DNA of 64,000 nucleotides from Nocardia inohanensis NBRC 100128 (GTDB lineage: Bacteria > Actinomycetota > Actinomycetes > Mycobacteriales > Mycobacteriaceae). A program made the position numbers and the translations under genes. Location: NCBI RefSeq assembly GCF_001612945.1, contig NZ_BDBK01000002.1:434001-498000 (forward strand). Direction: 5' to 3'. The notes beneath the pieces are model-generated. The model saw only the letters and a list, made by a program, of their open reading frames with translations. It made no database searches and was not told the origin of the DNA. Positions 1 through 11,413 of this stretch are shown one piece after another (within the stretch, counting starts at the first letter, position 1; each line of letters starts with the position of its first letter).

Positions 1-450
1 GCGCAGGCGCTGCGCAGCGAACGACAGCGCGTCCGCCGACGGCCGATCCAGCCATTGCGCGTCGTCGATCAGGCACAGCACCGGCCCGAGCGCCGCCAGC
101 AGCGCCACGGTCGCCCGCCCCACCATGAATCGATCGATGGGCGTGGCGGCACTCAATCCAAGGGCCCGGCGCAGCGTGTCCCGATGCCTGTCCGGGAGCA
201 GGTCCACCCGATCCAGCACCGGGTACAGCAGCAATTGCAGCCCGGCGAACGGCAATTCGGATTCGCTCTCGACCCCGGCGCAACGCAGCACCCGCCACGA
301 ACCGTCCACCAGCTCCGAGGTGCGCTGCAAGAGCGCGGATTTCCCCTCGCCCGGATCGCCCAGCACGGCCAGCGCCCCGCCCCGGCCGGCCGCGGCGGCA
401 TCGAGCAGATCACCGATCCGCCGCAGCTCCGCTACCCGGCCGTAGAGCAT
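1..450 (-). CDS. LuxR-type large ATP-binding regulator, N-terminal part (cut by window edge)
   Basis: The 150 codons inside the window are open to the left edge, so the C-terminal part is missing. The visible N-terminus is an AAA/STAND-type ATPase: Walker A GDPGEGKS at residues 31-38 and a Walker B-like LCLIDDAQWLD near residues 136-146. It is a close paralogue of the divergent gene at 1082, sharing the start MLYGR, the ESESELPFAGLQ stretch and IDDAQWLDRPSADAL. The ATG at 448-450 is preceded by GAAAGG about 10 nt upstream. The family (LAL regulators) uses ATP binding and effector sensing to drive a C-terminal LuxR helix-turn-helix; that domain is inferred, not seen. Target genes are unknown. 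Confidence 0.85.
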   Translation of the reverse strand, partial: MLYGRVAELRRIGDLLDAAAAGRGGALAVLGDPGEGKSALLQRTSELVDGSWRVLRCAGVESESELPFAGLQLLLYPVLDRVDLLPDRHRDTLRRALGLSAATPIDRFMVGRATVALLAALGPVLCLIDDAQWLDRPSADALSFAAQRLR

Positions 451-1081
451 GGTGCTCAAAGCCTTTCGATCATCCCCCGCCGCCGATCCCCCGATTGTCC
501 GGTCCCTCACATTAGGTCATTCGCCCGATACCTCCTGTCACGTTTCACCCCCCAGGATCGTCTGGTGGGTATGAACGCAACGACGCGGGCCGATGCCGCC
601 GATCAGCGTTACCACCGCGCGCCCGGCCGGAAACGCTCCATCGACACGGTCTTTCCGGCTCATCGGCCGGTACCGCCGGGTGAGATCGTCCGGTACGGCT
701 CGACAATCCGCCTGCCCGCCGCCGCCGATCGCGGTGTGCTCGACGTCTCTTCGCAGACCCGCGGCGGATCCCACGAACCGAAGTCATGTGATTCGCAGCC
801 GGCCGATTGGATATGCCTTGCGTGGCTGCCCGGCTCGGCGCGTGCGGTGGCTTCCCTGAGCTGAGCGCTGGTCGGCCGGTCCGGTCCCCTCGCGGTTCCC
901 AACCGCCGCGACCCCGGAACGGCGGGCACCCCCGCAGCGCTCGGGCGGGGTCTCGGAGGCACATCTCTCCGAGACCCCGCGCTTCCCTTTTCGTGTGTCG
1001 CAGACCCCAATTCCCGGGTCTTTGTCTGGATTGTCCGAATGACCATTTGCTCGTGTAGAGCCTGCCCCTTAGGTTGTCGAA
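451..1081. other. 631-bp divergent intergenic region
   Basis: This lies between two divergently transcribed LuxR-type regulators and must hold both promoters. I see no convincing gene: the open frames here have no recognisable domain and no good ribosome binding site. The one clear structure is the hairpin at 945-980. Confidence 0.5.
945..980. terminator. Perfect 14-bp inverted repeat, terminator-like
   Basis: The arm GCGGGGTCTCGGAG (945-958) pairs perfectly with 967-980 across an 8-nt loop, and is followed on the + strand by CCCTTTT. It looks like an intrinsic terminator or an operator, yet no gene obviously ends here. It sits about 100 bp in front of the regulator at 1082. Confidence 0.4.
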
Positions 1082-3763
1082 GTGCTGTACGGTCGGTTTC
1101 GCGAAGTGCAGCAGCTCGGAACTCTGCTCCGCGGTGCCGAAGCCGGCCGCAGCGCCGTACTGGCAGTCATCGCCGACGCCGGTGAAGGCAAATCCGCACT
1201 GCTGCAATACACCCGGGAGCAGGCCGGCCGAGCCTGGCGAGTGCTGCGCTGTTCCGGCGTCGAAAGCGAATCCGAACTCCCCTTCGCGGGACTTCAGATG
1301 CTGCTCGGTCCCGCCCTCGAACGCCTCGGCAACCTGCCCGACCCGCAGCAGCGCGCGCTCGGCGGCGCACTCGGACTGTGCCCCTCCGACGGCGCGGACC
1401 GCTTCCTGATCGGCGTCGCCACCCTCACCCTGCTCGCCGAACTCTCCGCCGACGGCCCGGTGCTCTGCCTCATCGACGACGCCCAATGGCTAGACCGCCC
1501 CTCCGCCGACGCCCTGCGATTCGCGGCCCGCCGGCTCGGCGCGGAAGGCATCGTCATGCTGCTCGCCGCCCGCCGCGAATTCGACTCCGGGGGACTGCCC
1601 GAACTGCGACTCGGCCCCCTCGACGCCATCGCGGCCGCCGATCTGCTGCACGATCGGTGGCCCGGCCTCACCCCCGACCAGCGCGCCCGGGTACTCGCCG
1701 AAGCCGCCGGAAACCCCTTGGCGCTGCTGGAATTCCCGCACATGAACCGCGACGCCTCACCCGCCGAACCACTGCCGCTGCCGGTGCGGCTGCAATCGGG
1801 CTACGAACAGCAGATCGCGCGGGAGAGCGCCGGCGCGCGGATCGCCATGCTGGTGGTGGCCGCCGAGGAGAGCGGGGACCTGGGCCTGGTGCTGCACGCC
1901 CTGCAACTGCTCGGGCACGGCGCCGACGCGCTGGCCCGCGCGGAGCAGGCCGGCATGGTGGTGATCGCGGGGCAGACCGTCACCTTCCGGCATCCGCTGC
2001 GGCGCTCCGCCGCCTATCACGCGGCCTCGTTCACCCAGCGGCTGGCCGTGCACGCCGCGCTCGCCACCGTGCTCCGCGATGAGCCGGCCCGGCGCGCTTG
2101 GCATCTCGCCGCCGCCAGCACCGGACCCGACGAAACCGCCGCCGCCGCATTGGAAGCCGCCGCCGAACTGGCTCGCGAACGCACCGGGCACGCCTCGGCC
2201 GCCATCGCCCTGGAGCGCGCCGCCCGCCTCACCCCCGACCCGGCCACCCGCGCCCGGCGCCTGGTGCTCGCGGTCGAGGCCGCCGCCTACTGCGGCCACA
2301 CCGATCGCGCGGGACGCCTCGCCGAGGAGGCCGAACGGCTGCCGCTCGGGCGCAGCGAACGCGCCCGCGTGCTGGGCACCCGCGGACTCATCGAATTCGA
2401 ATACGGGTCGCTGCGCCGCGCCCACCAGCTCATGCTGGAAGCGGCCGCACACGTCGCGGAGGTCGAACCCGCCCGCGCCGCCTGGCTGCTCGTCGAGGCC
2501 GGGCGCATCGCCTGGACCGCCGGCGATGCCGCGGGCTGCGTGGTTGCCCACGATCGGCTGGCCGCCCTGCCCGCCGACCAGGTGGAGATACCGATGTCCG
2601 CGCTGCGCGGCGGCATGGCCATCCTCGAAGGCGACCTGGCCGAGGGCATCGCGATGATCCGGGCCAATGTCGCGTTCGCCCCGGCGGTACCGCTCGAAAT
2701 GATCTCGCTGCGCATGGCTTTCGCGCTCCAGGCGGCGCTGATCGGCGATATGGTCAGCGCCCGTGCGCAATTGACCGAACTCTCCGAGCTGGTGCGCGAT
2801 CGCGGCATGATCGGCTGGTGGCCCACCATCGGCTGCACCCTGGCCACCGCCGAATTCATTCTGGGCCGCTTGCGCGAAGCCGAAGTCATCGCCGCCGAGG
2901 TGGTCCGCATCGCCACCGATATCGGCCACCCCAACCGGGTCGCCGGCGCCGAAGCCGTACTCGCGCTCATCGCCGCGCTGCAAGGCGACGAAACCCGCTG
3001 CCGCGAACTGGCCGAACGCAATCTGCGCAGCGCGACCGGCGACCACAGCGCCGTCGACGCCACCCATTGCGAATGGGCGCTGGCGCTGCTCGATCTCGGC
3101 GCGGGCCGCCACGAACAGGCCCTGGCCCGGCTCGAGGCGCAGCATCAGGTGCCGCTGCAAGCGCGCGGGCATTGGCTGGATCTGCTCTCCGATCTCGTCG
3201 AAGCCGCCGTGCGTGCGCGCCGGCCCGAACGCGCCACCGACGCGCTGGCCGAGATGACGGTGTGGGCCGCGGCCATCGACAGTCGATGGGCCGAGGGTCT
3301 GCTGCTCAGCTGCCAGGGCATGCTGAAGGGCGACGGCGAGCTGCTCGCCCGCGCGCTGGAACTGCACGCCGCGGCCGAACGCTGGTACGACCACGCCCGC
3401 ACCGCCCTCGTCTACGGCGAATGGCTGCGCCGCGAACGCCGCATGGGCGAGGCCCGCACGCATCTGCGCAAGGCCCTGGAGACCTTCGACCGGCTCGGCA
3501 TGATCCCGTGGGCCGACCACGCCCGGATGGAATTGCGTGCCGCCGGTGAGGGATCCGTGCCCGAACCCGAGAACGATGTGGTCGCCCTGCTCACCCCGCA
3601 GGAGCTCCAGGTGGTGCGGCTGGCCGCGGTCGGGGCCACCAACAAGGAGATCGCCGCCCAGCTGTTCCTGAGCCCCAAAACCGTGGGCCACCACCTGTAT
3701 CGGGCCTTCCCGAAGCTCGGGGTCAGCAATCGAGTCGAATTGGCGCGACTGCGGTTGGCCTGA
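1082..3763 (+). CDS. LuxR family (LAL-type) ATP-binding transcriptional regulator
   Basis: An 893-residue cytoplasmic regulator. The N-terminus carries Walker A DAGEGKSAL (about residues 32-40) and Walker B-like VLCLIDDAQWLD (about 127-138); a long helical, TPR-like middle follows; the last ~60 residues form a LuxR helix-turn-helix (LTPQELQVVRLAA, then GATNKEIAAQLFLS and SPKTVGHHLYR). This order is the usual LAL/MalT-like architecture and the length is typical. The GTG start is chosen because it aligns with the ATG start of the divergent paralogue (MLYGR). No strong Shine-Dalgarno sequence is visible. Head-to-head placement with a paralogue suggests duplication and possible cross-regulation; the regulated genes are unknown. 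Confidence 0.9.
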   Translation: MLYGRFREVQQLGTLLRGAEAGRSAVLAVIADAGEGKSALLQYTREQAGRAWRVLRCSGVESESELPFAGLQMLLGPALERLGNLPDPQQRALGGALGLCPSDGADRFLIGVATLTLLAELSADGPVLCLIDDAQWLDRPSADALRFAARRLGAEGIVMLLAARREFDSGGLPELRLGPLDAIAAADLLHDRWPGLTPDQRARVLAEAAGNPLALLEFPHMNRDASPAEPLPLPVRLQSGYEQQIARESAGARIAMLVVAAEESGDLGLVLHALQLLGHGADALARAEQAGMVVIAGQTVTFRHPLRRSAAYHAASFTQRLAVHAALATVLRDEPARRAWHLAAASTGPDETAAAALEAAAELARERTGHASAAIALERAARLTPDPATRARRLVLAVEAAAYCGHTDRAGRLAEEAERLPLGRSERARVLGTRGLIEFEYGSLRRAHQLMLEAAAHVAEVEPARAAWLLVEAGRIAWTAGDAAGCVVAHDRLAALPADQVEIPMSALRGGMAILEGDLAEGIAMIRANVAFAPAVPLEMISLRMAFALQAALIGDMVSARAQLTELSELVRDRGMIGWWPTIGCTLATAEFILGRLREAEVIAAEVVRIATDIGHPNRVAGAEAVLALIAALQGDETRCRELAERNLRSATGDHSAVDATHCEWALALLDLGAGRHEQALARLEAQHQVPLQARGHWLDLLSDLVEAAVRARRPERATDALAEMTVWAAAIDSRWAEGLLLSCQGMLKGDGELLARALELHAAAERWYDHARTALVYGEWLRRERRMGEARTHLRKALETFDRLGMIPWADHARMELRAAGEGSVPEPENDVVALLTPQELQVVRLAAVGATNKEIAAQLFLSPKTVGHHLYRAFPKLGVSNRVELARLRLA

Positions 3764-3850
3764 ACCGGCTTCACCGCAGGACGATTCGATTCACAATTGA
3801 TCGGGTAACCCTAGGCACGGTGGTTCCGCATCGCCACCTCGGGGGAGGCC

Positions 3851-4948
3851 ATGGTCACCGCTCACGAAAGTCCCGGCGCCGCCGGTGATTCCGGAACCGT
3901 GGTCGATCGGGCCTTCGCCGCCTTACTGGTCTTCTGCGCGACGCTGGCCCTGGCCGAACTGGTCGCCATGTCGGTCGGCGACGCGCAGGACCGCTACCAA
4001 TCCTGGTACCTCGACGCGTTCGTCTACCTGCCGCCGGGCGTGGCGATCCTGCTGGTGGGTGCGCTGCTGGTAGCGCTGGTGTGGCGCAAGCGATTCCGGC
4101 CCGCACTGGTGCGCGGTACCGGCGCGGTCGCCGTCGGGCTGCTGTTCGGCAACGCGCTCTGGGCGTCGCTGAAACTATCGGTGGTGCTGGACGAGAGCCT
4201 GCACCTGGATCGGACCGGATTGCTGGTCCGCTTCTGGCTCAGCGTCATCCTGACCGGGGTGTCGGCGCTGGCGGGCGTGGTGGGGGTGCTCTCCGCGGTG
4301 GTCGCCCGTCCGCACGCCGCCGCGCGCCATGGCTTCGGTCCGCGGGTGAACCGGCCGGACCGGCTGCTGGGCGCGCTACTGCTGACCGGGGTCGCCGCGG
4401 CGCTGGCCGGAACCTTCCTCACCCAGTGCTATCTGAAGACGCGGCTGGAACCCACGCCCTTCGCGGGCGGGGAATTCGACAGTCGCGTCGATGCCTTCAC
4501 CGCGCTGGACCTGCTGCCCGGTCTGTACATCTACCTGCCCTGGCTGGGAGTGTGGGGCGGGGCCGGGCTGCTGCTCGCCATCGGCAGCCAGTACCGGCTC
4601 ACCACGCCCCGGCCCGAACTGCGCACCGCCGCACTGCTGCTCGCGGGCATCGGGCTGGGGCCCGCGGTACACGTGCTCGCCGCCGACTGGGCCACCTATC
4701 GGGACCGGCACGAATACCTCTACCGGGGTCTGGTCGACGTCGGGCTGGGGCCGGGTTGCACCGCCCTGATCATCGCCGGGGTGCTGCTCGTCGCCGCCCT
4801 CGCCATCGGCTTCCGGCTGGTGACGCGCCCGCCACCCGATCCGGATGCGACTGTCGCCGAACCGGATTCGGCGACCCCGGCGGCCGCGACTCCGGCCGTC
4901 CCGCCGGCCGCGATCGAGCCGGAGCCGTACTCCATCGACGACTGGTGA
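3851..4948 (+). CDS. Polytopic membrane protein of unknown function
   Basis: A 365-residue protein with about eight hydrophobic segments (for example AFAALLVFCATLALAEL near residue 23, VAILLVGALLVALVW near 70, and a last one, LIIAGVLLVAALAIGF, near 305), ending in a Pro/Ala-rich hydrophilic tail. ATG start after GGGGGAGGCC. I do not recognise a family. It ends exactly where the convergent pgi gene ends, with no base between the two stop codons. It may form a unit with the LuxR regulator upstream (87-bp gap), but nothing proves this. Confidence 0.75.
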   Translation: MVTAHESPGAAGDSGTVVDRAFAALLVFCATLALAELVAMSVGDAQDRYQSWYLDAFVYLPPGVAILLVGALLVALVWRKRFRPALVRGTGAVAVGLLFGNALWASLKLSVVLDESLHLDRTGLLVRFWLSVILTGVSALAGVVGVLSAVVARPHAAARHGFGPRVNRPDRLLGALLLTGVAAALAGTFLTQCYLKTRLEPTPFAGGEFDSRVDAFTALDLLPGLYIYLPWLGVWGGAGLLLAIGSQYRLTTPRPELRTAALLLAGIGLGPAVHVLAADWATYRDRHEYLYRGLVDVGLGPGCTALIIAGVLLVAALAIGFRLVTRPPPDPDATVAEPDSATPAAATPAVPPAAIEPEPYSIDDW

Positions 4949-6589
<1,641 letters not shown>

Positions 6590-6744
6590 GTTCGCCGAGG
6601 GTACAACCCTCGCCTGCGACCCGCAGGTAACAACAGGTAACTCGCGGGTCCGCGCGGGGCCGAGACCCAGCTACCGCCGGTAATCGCGGCGAACCCTACA
6701 GGAGTGAAGGGTTCCGTGAAACGGACAGGCATAGGCTGGTCGGC

Positions 6745-8196
6745 ATGGTGTCGCAGCGCGAACTACTCGAGTCCATTCCCACGAAACTCTGGATCGGCGG
6801 ACCCCTGGATGCCACCGGCGGCAAGACCTTCCCGGTGCACAATCCGGCGACGGGGGAGACCCTGGTCGAAGTCGCCGACGCCACTCCCGAAGACGCCGTG
6901 CGCGCCCTCGACGCGGCCGCCGCGGCCCAGGCGGATTGGGCCGCCACCCCATCGCGGCAGCGCGGGGAGATCCTGCGCGCCGTCTTCGAGGCCATCACCG
7001 CGCGGGCCGAGGAATTCGCGCTGCTGATGACCCTCGAAATGGGCAAGGCGCTGCCCGAGAGCCGCAACGAGGTCAAATACGGCGCGGAGTTCTTCCGCTG
7101 GTTCAGCGAGGAGGCCGTGCGGGTGCACGGGCGCTACCAGCACGCGCCCGCCGGGACCGGGCGAATCCTGGTGCACAAGCAGCCCGTCGGACCCTGCCTG
7201 GCCATCACGCCGTGGAATTTCCCGCTCGCCATGGGCACCCGCAAGATCGGCCCCGCGCTGGCCGCCGGATGCACCATGATCGTCAAGCCCGCGAGCGAGA
7301 CGCCGCTGACCATGCTGGCGCTGGCCGAACTGTGCAGCGAGGCGGGGCTGCCCGACGGGGTGCTGTCGGTCATCACCACCAGTCGTTCCGGTGCCGTCAC
7401 CGCCCCGCTGCTGAACGATCCGCGGCTGCGCAAGCTCACCTTCACCGGATCCACCGGCGTCGGCAAGAAACTGGTCGAAGCCTCCGCGCACGGGCTGCTG
7501 CGCACCTCCATGGAGCTCGGCGGCAACGCACCCTTCGTGGTGTTCGACGATGCCGATCTGGATGCCGCCGTCCAGGGGGCACTGCTGGCGAAACTGCGCA
7601 ACGGCGGCGAAGCCTGTACCGCCGCAAACCGATTCCACGTGCAGAACTCGGTGCGCGCGGAGTTCACCGAGAAGCTGGTGGCGGCCATGTCGGAGTACAG
7701 GCTCGGTCCCGGCGCCGAGCCGGCCACCACCCTGGGGCCGCTCATCAACGAAGACCAGCTGAACACCGTCACCGAACTCGTCGACGATGCGGTCGCGGCC
7801 GGCGCGGAGGTGAAACTCGGCGGCAAGGCTCCGGGCGGGCCCGGCTGGTTCTATCCGGCCACCGTGCTCAGCGAGCTACCGCCGCAGTCCCGCATCCTGC
7901 GTGAGGAAGTGTTCGGACCGGTCGCCCCGATCGTCGGGTTCGATACCGAGGAAGAGGGCCTGGCCGCCGCCAACAACACCGAATTCGGCCTGGTCGCTTA
8001 CGTTTACACGCAGAGTCTGGATCGCGCGCTGCGAGTGGCCGAGGGCCTGGAGACCGGCATGGTCGGCATCAACCGCGGCGTCATCTCCGATCCCGCCGCT
8101 CCCTTCGGCGGCGTGAAGGAATCCGGCTTCGGCCGGGAGGGCGGCTTCGAAGGCATCGAGGAGTACCTCGACACCAAGTACATCGCGCTGCCGTAA
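6745..8196 (+). CDS. gabD: NAD(P)-dependent succinate-semialdehyde dehydrogenase
   Basis: A 483-residue aldehyde dehydrogenase superfamily enzyme, expected to oxidise succinate semialdehyde to succinate in the GABA shunt and the alpha-ketoglutarate bypass. Visible features: ITPWNFPLAM (oxyanion Asn), Rossmann motif FTGSTGVGK, general base in MELGGNAPF (Glu257) and catalytic Cys291 in GEACTAANRF. The short EACTAANR motif and KVHVQ-like continuation resemble the SSADH clade rather than betaine-aldehyde dehydrogenases. It is a single-gene unit, followed by two strong hairpins. Exact substrate is inferred from family resemblance. Confidence 0.85.
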   Translation: MVSQRELLESIPTKLWIGGPLDATGGKTFPVHNPATGETLVEVADATPEDAVRALDAAAAAQADWAATPSRQRGEILRAVFEAITARAEEFALLMTLEMGKALPESRNEVKYGAEFFRWFSEEAVRVHGRYQHAPAGTGRILVHKQPVGPCLAITPWNFPLAMGTRKIGPALAAGCTMIVKPASETPLTMLALAELCSEAGLPDGVLSVITTSRSGAVTAPLLNDPRLRKLTFTGSTGVGKKLVEASAHGLLRTSMELGGNAPFVVFDDADLDAAVQGALLAKLRNGGEACTAANRFHVQNSVRAEFTEKLVAAMSEYRLGPGAEPATTLGPLINEDQLNTVTELVDDAVAAGAEVKLGGKAPGGPGWFYPATVLSELPPQSRILREEVFGPVAPIVGFDTEEEGLAAANNTEFGLVAYVYTQSLDRALRVAEGLETGMVGINRGVISDPAAPFGGVKESGFGREGGFEGIEEYLDTKYIALP

Positions 8197-8204
8197 GCGA
8201 TATT

Positions 8205-8234
8205 CAGCGGCGCGGCCGGGCGGCCGCGCCGCTG
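8205..8234. terminator. Terminator-like hairpin after gabD
   Basis: A perfect 14-nt arm CAGCGGCGCGGCCG (8205-8218) pairs with 8221-8234, 9 bp after the gabD stop. The loop is only 2 nt, so the innermost pairs must open. There is no long T-run; it probably works with the next hairpin. Confidence 0.55.
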
Positions 8235-8259
8235 TGGTTCCGGTCCGGGAAAAGAAGAA

Positions 8260-8288
8260 CCGCCCCGGGGTTTACACACCCGGGGCGG
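8260..8288. terminator. Bidirectional terminator-like hairpin
   Basis: The arm CCGCCCCGGG (8260-8269) pairs with CCCGGGGCGG (8279-8288) around the loop GTTTACACA. It lies between convergent gabD and chorismate mutase genes and can serve both. Confidence 0.6.
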
Positions 8289-8340
8289 CCTGGGGCGGGG
8301 TACCCGCGCGTCAACGTGAGTACCTCGTGGTCTTTGTGGG

Positions 8341-8646
8341 TCAGTGACCCAGCCGGCCGCGACCCAATCGCAGCAACAGCATGGCGAGGGTGTGACCCTC
8401 CTGGCCCAGTTCGCTGAAGCGCTCCAGCACCTTCATCTCGCGGGAGTGGACCAGCTTCGGGCCGCCATTGGCCATTCGCGTTCGTCCGATGATGCGCGAG
8501 ACCTCCGTGCGCCGCTTGATGGCGGCCAGGATCTCGGCGTCGAGCTTGTCGATCTCCTTGCGAAGCGTGTCGATCTCCGCTTCGGAGGGCAGGGCGTTGT
8601 CCGCCCCGGTGGCAGGCTCGGTTTGTCCCGTAGTCGAGATGCTCAT
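8341..8646 (-). CDS. AroQ-class chorismate mutase (intracellular)
   Basis: A 101-residue all-helical protein converting chorismate to prephenate for Phe/Tyr synthesis. The characteristic first helix is seen (IDTLRKEIDKLDAEILAAIKRR-type spacing, residues about 24-45), followed by RTEVSRIIGRTRMANGG. It matches the short AroQ-delta type of actinobacteria (Rv0948c in M. tuberculosis), which has low activity unless bound by DAHP synthase. The start is the ATG at 8644-8646 (MSISTTG) because GAGGAGTG lies at the right distance; a longer frame with nine extra residues exists but has no ribosome binding site. No signal peptide. Position next to pcrA matches M. tuberculosis. Confidence 0.92.
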   Translation of the reverse strand: MSISTTGQTEPATGADNALPSEAEIDTLRKEIDKLDAEILAAIKRRTEVSRIIGRTRMANGGPKLVHSREMKVLERFSELGQEGHTLAMLLLRLGRGRLGH

Positions 8647-8965
8647 GCTTTCACTCCTCGTGGTCCCGAACATCGATCGGCCGGTAGTCCCGACCCGTTA
8701 CCGATCGGCTCCTCACCAAGAAACAGACCTGTTGAGTCTTTCATTCTCCCCCCGGATGCCCGCTCGAGTGAATCGCCCCCTCGAGCGCCTGTCCTGGCAA
8801 CGAGTCTGCCACGTGGGATGGTCAAACCAAAAAGTGTTCGTTTGTGAATCTCCTGAGTATTTTCCCCGCTCGGATTCACCCGATGTTCGCCAGACCGGCA
8901 TTATTCGGACACCTGTGCGATCCGCTGCGGCGGCTGTCGGTGCTCGTCGGTAACGTGGATGGACG

Positions 8966-11383
8966 ATGAACACGACGGTGGCAGACGCGCAGAAGACCGA
9001 GCAGTTGCTCGAAGGGTTGAACCCGCAACAGCGTGCAGCGGTGGTGCATTCGGGGTCTCCGCTTCTCATCGTCGCAGGCGCGGGGTCGGGGAAGACCGCC
9101 GTGCTGACGCGGCGCATCGCCTATCTCCTCGCCGCCCGGAATGTCCGACCCGGCGAAATCCTGGCAATCACCTTCACCAACAAGGCCGCGGCCGAGATGC
9201 GCGAGCGCGTGGCCGGACTGGTGGGCCCGCGAGCAGCGAGTATGTGGGTCTCCACCTTCCACTCCAGCTGCGTGCGAATCCTGCGAACCCAGGCCGCCCT
9301 GGTTCCGGGCCTGAACACCAACTTCTCCATCTACGACGCCGACGACTCGCGCCGCCTGCTCGGCATGATCAGCCGCGACTTCGACATCGACGCCAAGAAG
9401 TACACGCCGCGGCTGCTGGCCACCGCCATCTCCAATCTCAAGAACGAACTCGTCGGCCCGGACCAGGCCGCCGCCGACGCCGAGACCGAAGACGCCGAAC
9501 TGCCGCGCCTGGTCGCCAAGGTCTACGGCGAATACCAGCGCCGGCTGCGCGCCGCCAACGCCCTGGACTTCGACGACCTGATCGGCGAGACCGTAGCCAT
9601 CCTCCAGAAGCATCCACAGGTCGCCGAGTACTACCGCCGGCGCTTCCGGCACGTCATGGTCGACGAATACCAGGACACCAACCACGCCCAGTACGTACTG
9701 GTGCGCGAGCTGGTCGGGTACCACCTGCCCAAGGACTCCGAGGACCGGGTGCCGCCGTCGGAGCTGTGCGTGGTGGGTGACGCGGACCAATCCATCTACG
9801 CGTTCCGCGGGGCGACCATCCGCAATATCGAGGAGTTCGAGCGGGACTTCCCGGACTCGGAAACCATTCTGCTGGAACAGAACTACCGGTCCACCCAGCG
9901 CATCCTGACCGCCGCCAACGCGGTCATCGCGCGCAACGAGAACCGGCGCGACAAGAAGCTGTGGACCGACCAGGGCGACGGCGATCTGATCGTCGGCTAC
10001 GTGGCCGACAACGAACACGACGAAGCCTCGTTCGTGGCCCGCGAGATCGATCGCCTGGTGGACGCGGGCGAGGCCAACTACGCCGATGTGGCGGTCTTCT
10101 ACCGCACCAACAACAACTCCCGGGCCCTGGAAGAGATCTTCATCCGAATGGGGCTGCCCTACAAGGTGGTCGGCGGCGTGCGCTTCTACGAGCGCAAGGA
10201 AGTCCGCGATATCGTCGCCTACCTGCGCGTGCTGGCGAACCCGGACGACGCGGTGAGCCTGCGCCGGATTCTCAACACCCCGCGCCGCGGCATCGGCGAC
10301 CGCGCCGAGGCGTGCGTGGCCGTGCACGCCGAACAGCGCGGCATCGGCTTCGCGCAAGCGCTCCGGGACGCCGGCGAAGGCAAAGTGGCGTTGCTCAATA
10401 CCCGCTCGCAGCGGGCCATCTCCAACTTCCTCGACATCCTGGCCGATATCCGGGCCGCCGGGGTGCAGGAGGATCTCGACTTCCCCGATGTCGGCAATGT
10501 GGTCGAAGCGGTGCTGGATCGCAGCGGCTACCGCGCCGAACTCGAGGCTTCCGACGACCCGCAGGACGGGGCCCGGCTGGACAACCTCAACGAATTGGTC
10601 AGCGTCGCCCGCGAATTCAGCTCCGAGGCGCGCAACAATGTCGAGGCCGCCCGCGCCGAGGGCATCCTGCCCGAAGCCGCCGAAGGCGAACCGGACCCGG
10701 GCTCCCTCGCCGCCTTCCTGGAGCGCGTCTCCCTGGTGGCCGACGCCGACCAGATCCCCGAAGAGGGCTCCGGTGTGGTCACCATGATGACCCTGCACAC
10801 CGCCAAGGGCCTGGAATTCCCCGTCGTCTTCGTGACCGGCTGGGAAGACGGCCAATTCCCGCACATGCGCGCCCTGGGCGACCCGACCGAACTGGCCGAG
10901 GAACGCCGCCTCGCCTACGTCGGCATCACCCGCGCCCGCAAACGCCTCTACCTCTCCCGCGCCGTCATCCGCTCCGGCTGGGGCCAGCCCGTCTCCAACC
11001 CCGAATCCCGCTTCCTGCAAGAAATCCCGGGCCACCTGATGGACTGGCAGCGCCTGGAACCCACCCCCTCCCAATCCCGCGGCTTCCGCCGCCGCGGCGA
11101 AGGCGACGGCCTGGAACGCGACTGGACCCGCGGCGAAAGCTGGAACGAACCCCGCCCCGGCGTCCGCGCCGATCGCCGCCCCGCCCCCTCCGGTTTCGGC
11201 GCCGCCAAACGCAACAACGACATCGTCCTCGCCGTCGGCGACCGCGTGAACCACGACAAGTACGGCCTCGGCCGCGTCATCGCCGCCGACGGCATCGGCA
11301 ACCTCTCCACCGCCACCATCGATTTCGGCACCGCCGGCACCATCCGCCTGATGCCCCAGCACGCCCCGCTCACCAAACTCTGA
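8966..11383 (+). CDS. pcrA: ATP-dependent DNA helicase PcrA/UvrD1
   Basis: An 805-residue superfamily 1A 3'-5' helicase acting in nucleotide-excision repair and replication-fork maintenance. Motifs in order: Q-motif LNPQQRAAV, motif I GAGSGKT (residues 38-44), Ia ITFTNKAAAEMR, II VDEYQDTN, III VVGDADQSIYAFRGA, IV EQNYRST, V MTLHTAKGLEFPVVFV, VI ERRLAYVGITRARK. The C-terminal ~60 residues (DRVNHDKYGLGRVI) form the Tudor-like domain that binds RNA polymerase in PcrA. All catalytic motifs are intact and length is typical. It corresponds in position and type to UvrD1 (Rv0949). Confidence 0.97.
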   Translation: MNTTVADAQKTEQLLEGLNPQQRAAVVHSGSPLLIVAGAGSGKTAVLTRRIAYLLAARNVRPGEILAITFTNKAAAEMRERVAGLVGPRAASMWVSTFHSSCVRILRTQAALVPGLNTNFSIYDADDSRRLLGMISRDFDIDAKKYTPRLLATAISNLKNELVGPDQAAADAETEDAELPRLVAKVYGEYQRRLRAANALDFDDLIGETVAILQKHPQVAEYYRRRFRHVMVDEYQDTNHAQYVLVRELVGYHLPKDSEDRVPPSELCVVGDADQSIYAFRGATIRNIEEFERDFPDSETILLEQNYRSTQRILTAANAVIARNENRRDKKLWTDQGDGDLIVGYVADNEHDEASFVAREIDRLVDAGEANYADVAVFYRTNNNSRALEEIFIRMGLPYKVVGGVRFYERKEVRDIVAYLRVLANPDDAVSLRRILNTPRRGIGDRAEACVAVHAEQRGIGFAQALRDAGEGKVALLNTRSQRAISNFLDILADIRAAGVQEDLDFPDVGNVVEAVLDRSGYRAELEASDDPQDGARLDNLNELVSVAREFSSEARNNVEAARAEGILPEAAEGEPDPGSLAAFLERVSLVADADQIPEEGSGVVTMMTLHTAKGLEFPVVFVTGWEDGQFPHMRALGDPTELAEERRLAYVGITRARKRLYLSRAVIRSGWGQPVSNPESRFLQEIPGHLMDWQRLEPTPSQSRGFRRRGEGDGLERDWTRGESWNEPRPGVRADRRPAPSGFGAAKRNNDIVLAVGDRVNHDKYGLGRVIAADGIGNLSTATIDFGTAGTIRLMPQHAPLTKL

Positions 11384-11413
11384 AGCTGAAGTGGGCCGCG
11401 CAAAGCCGCTGAC

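Noticed and set aside
8876-11362. Long minus-strand open frame opposite pcrA
   Set aside because: It mirrors pcrA codon for codon in GC-rich DNA, has no recognisable domain and no ribosome binding site.
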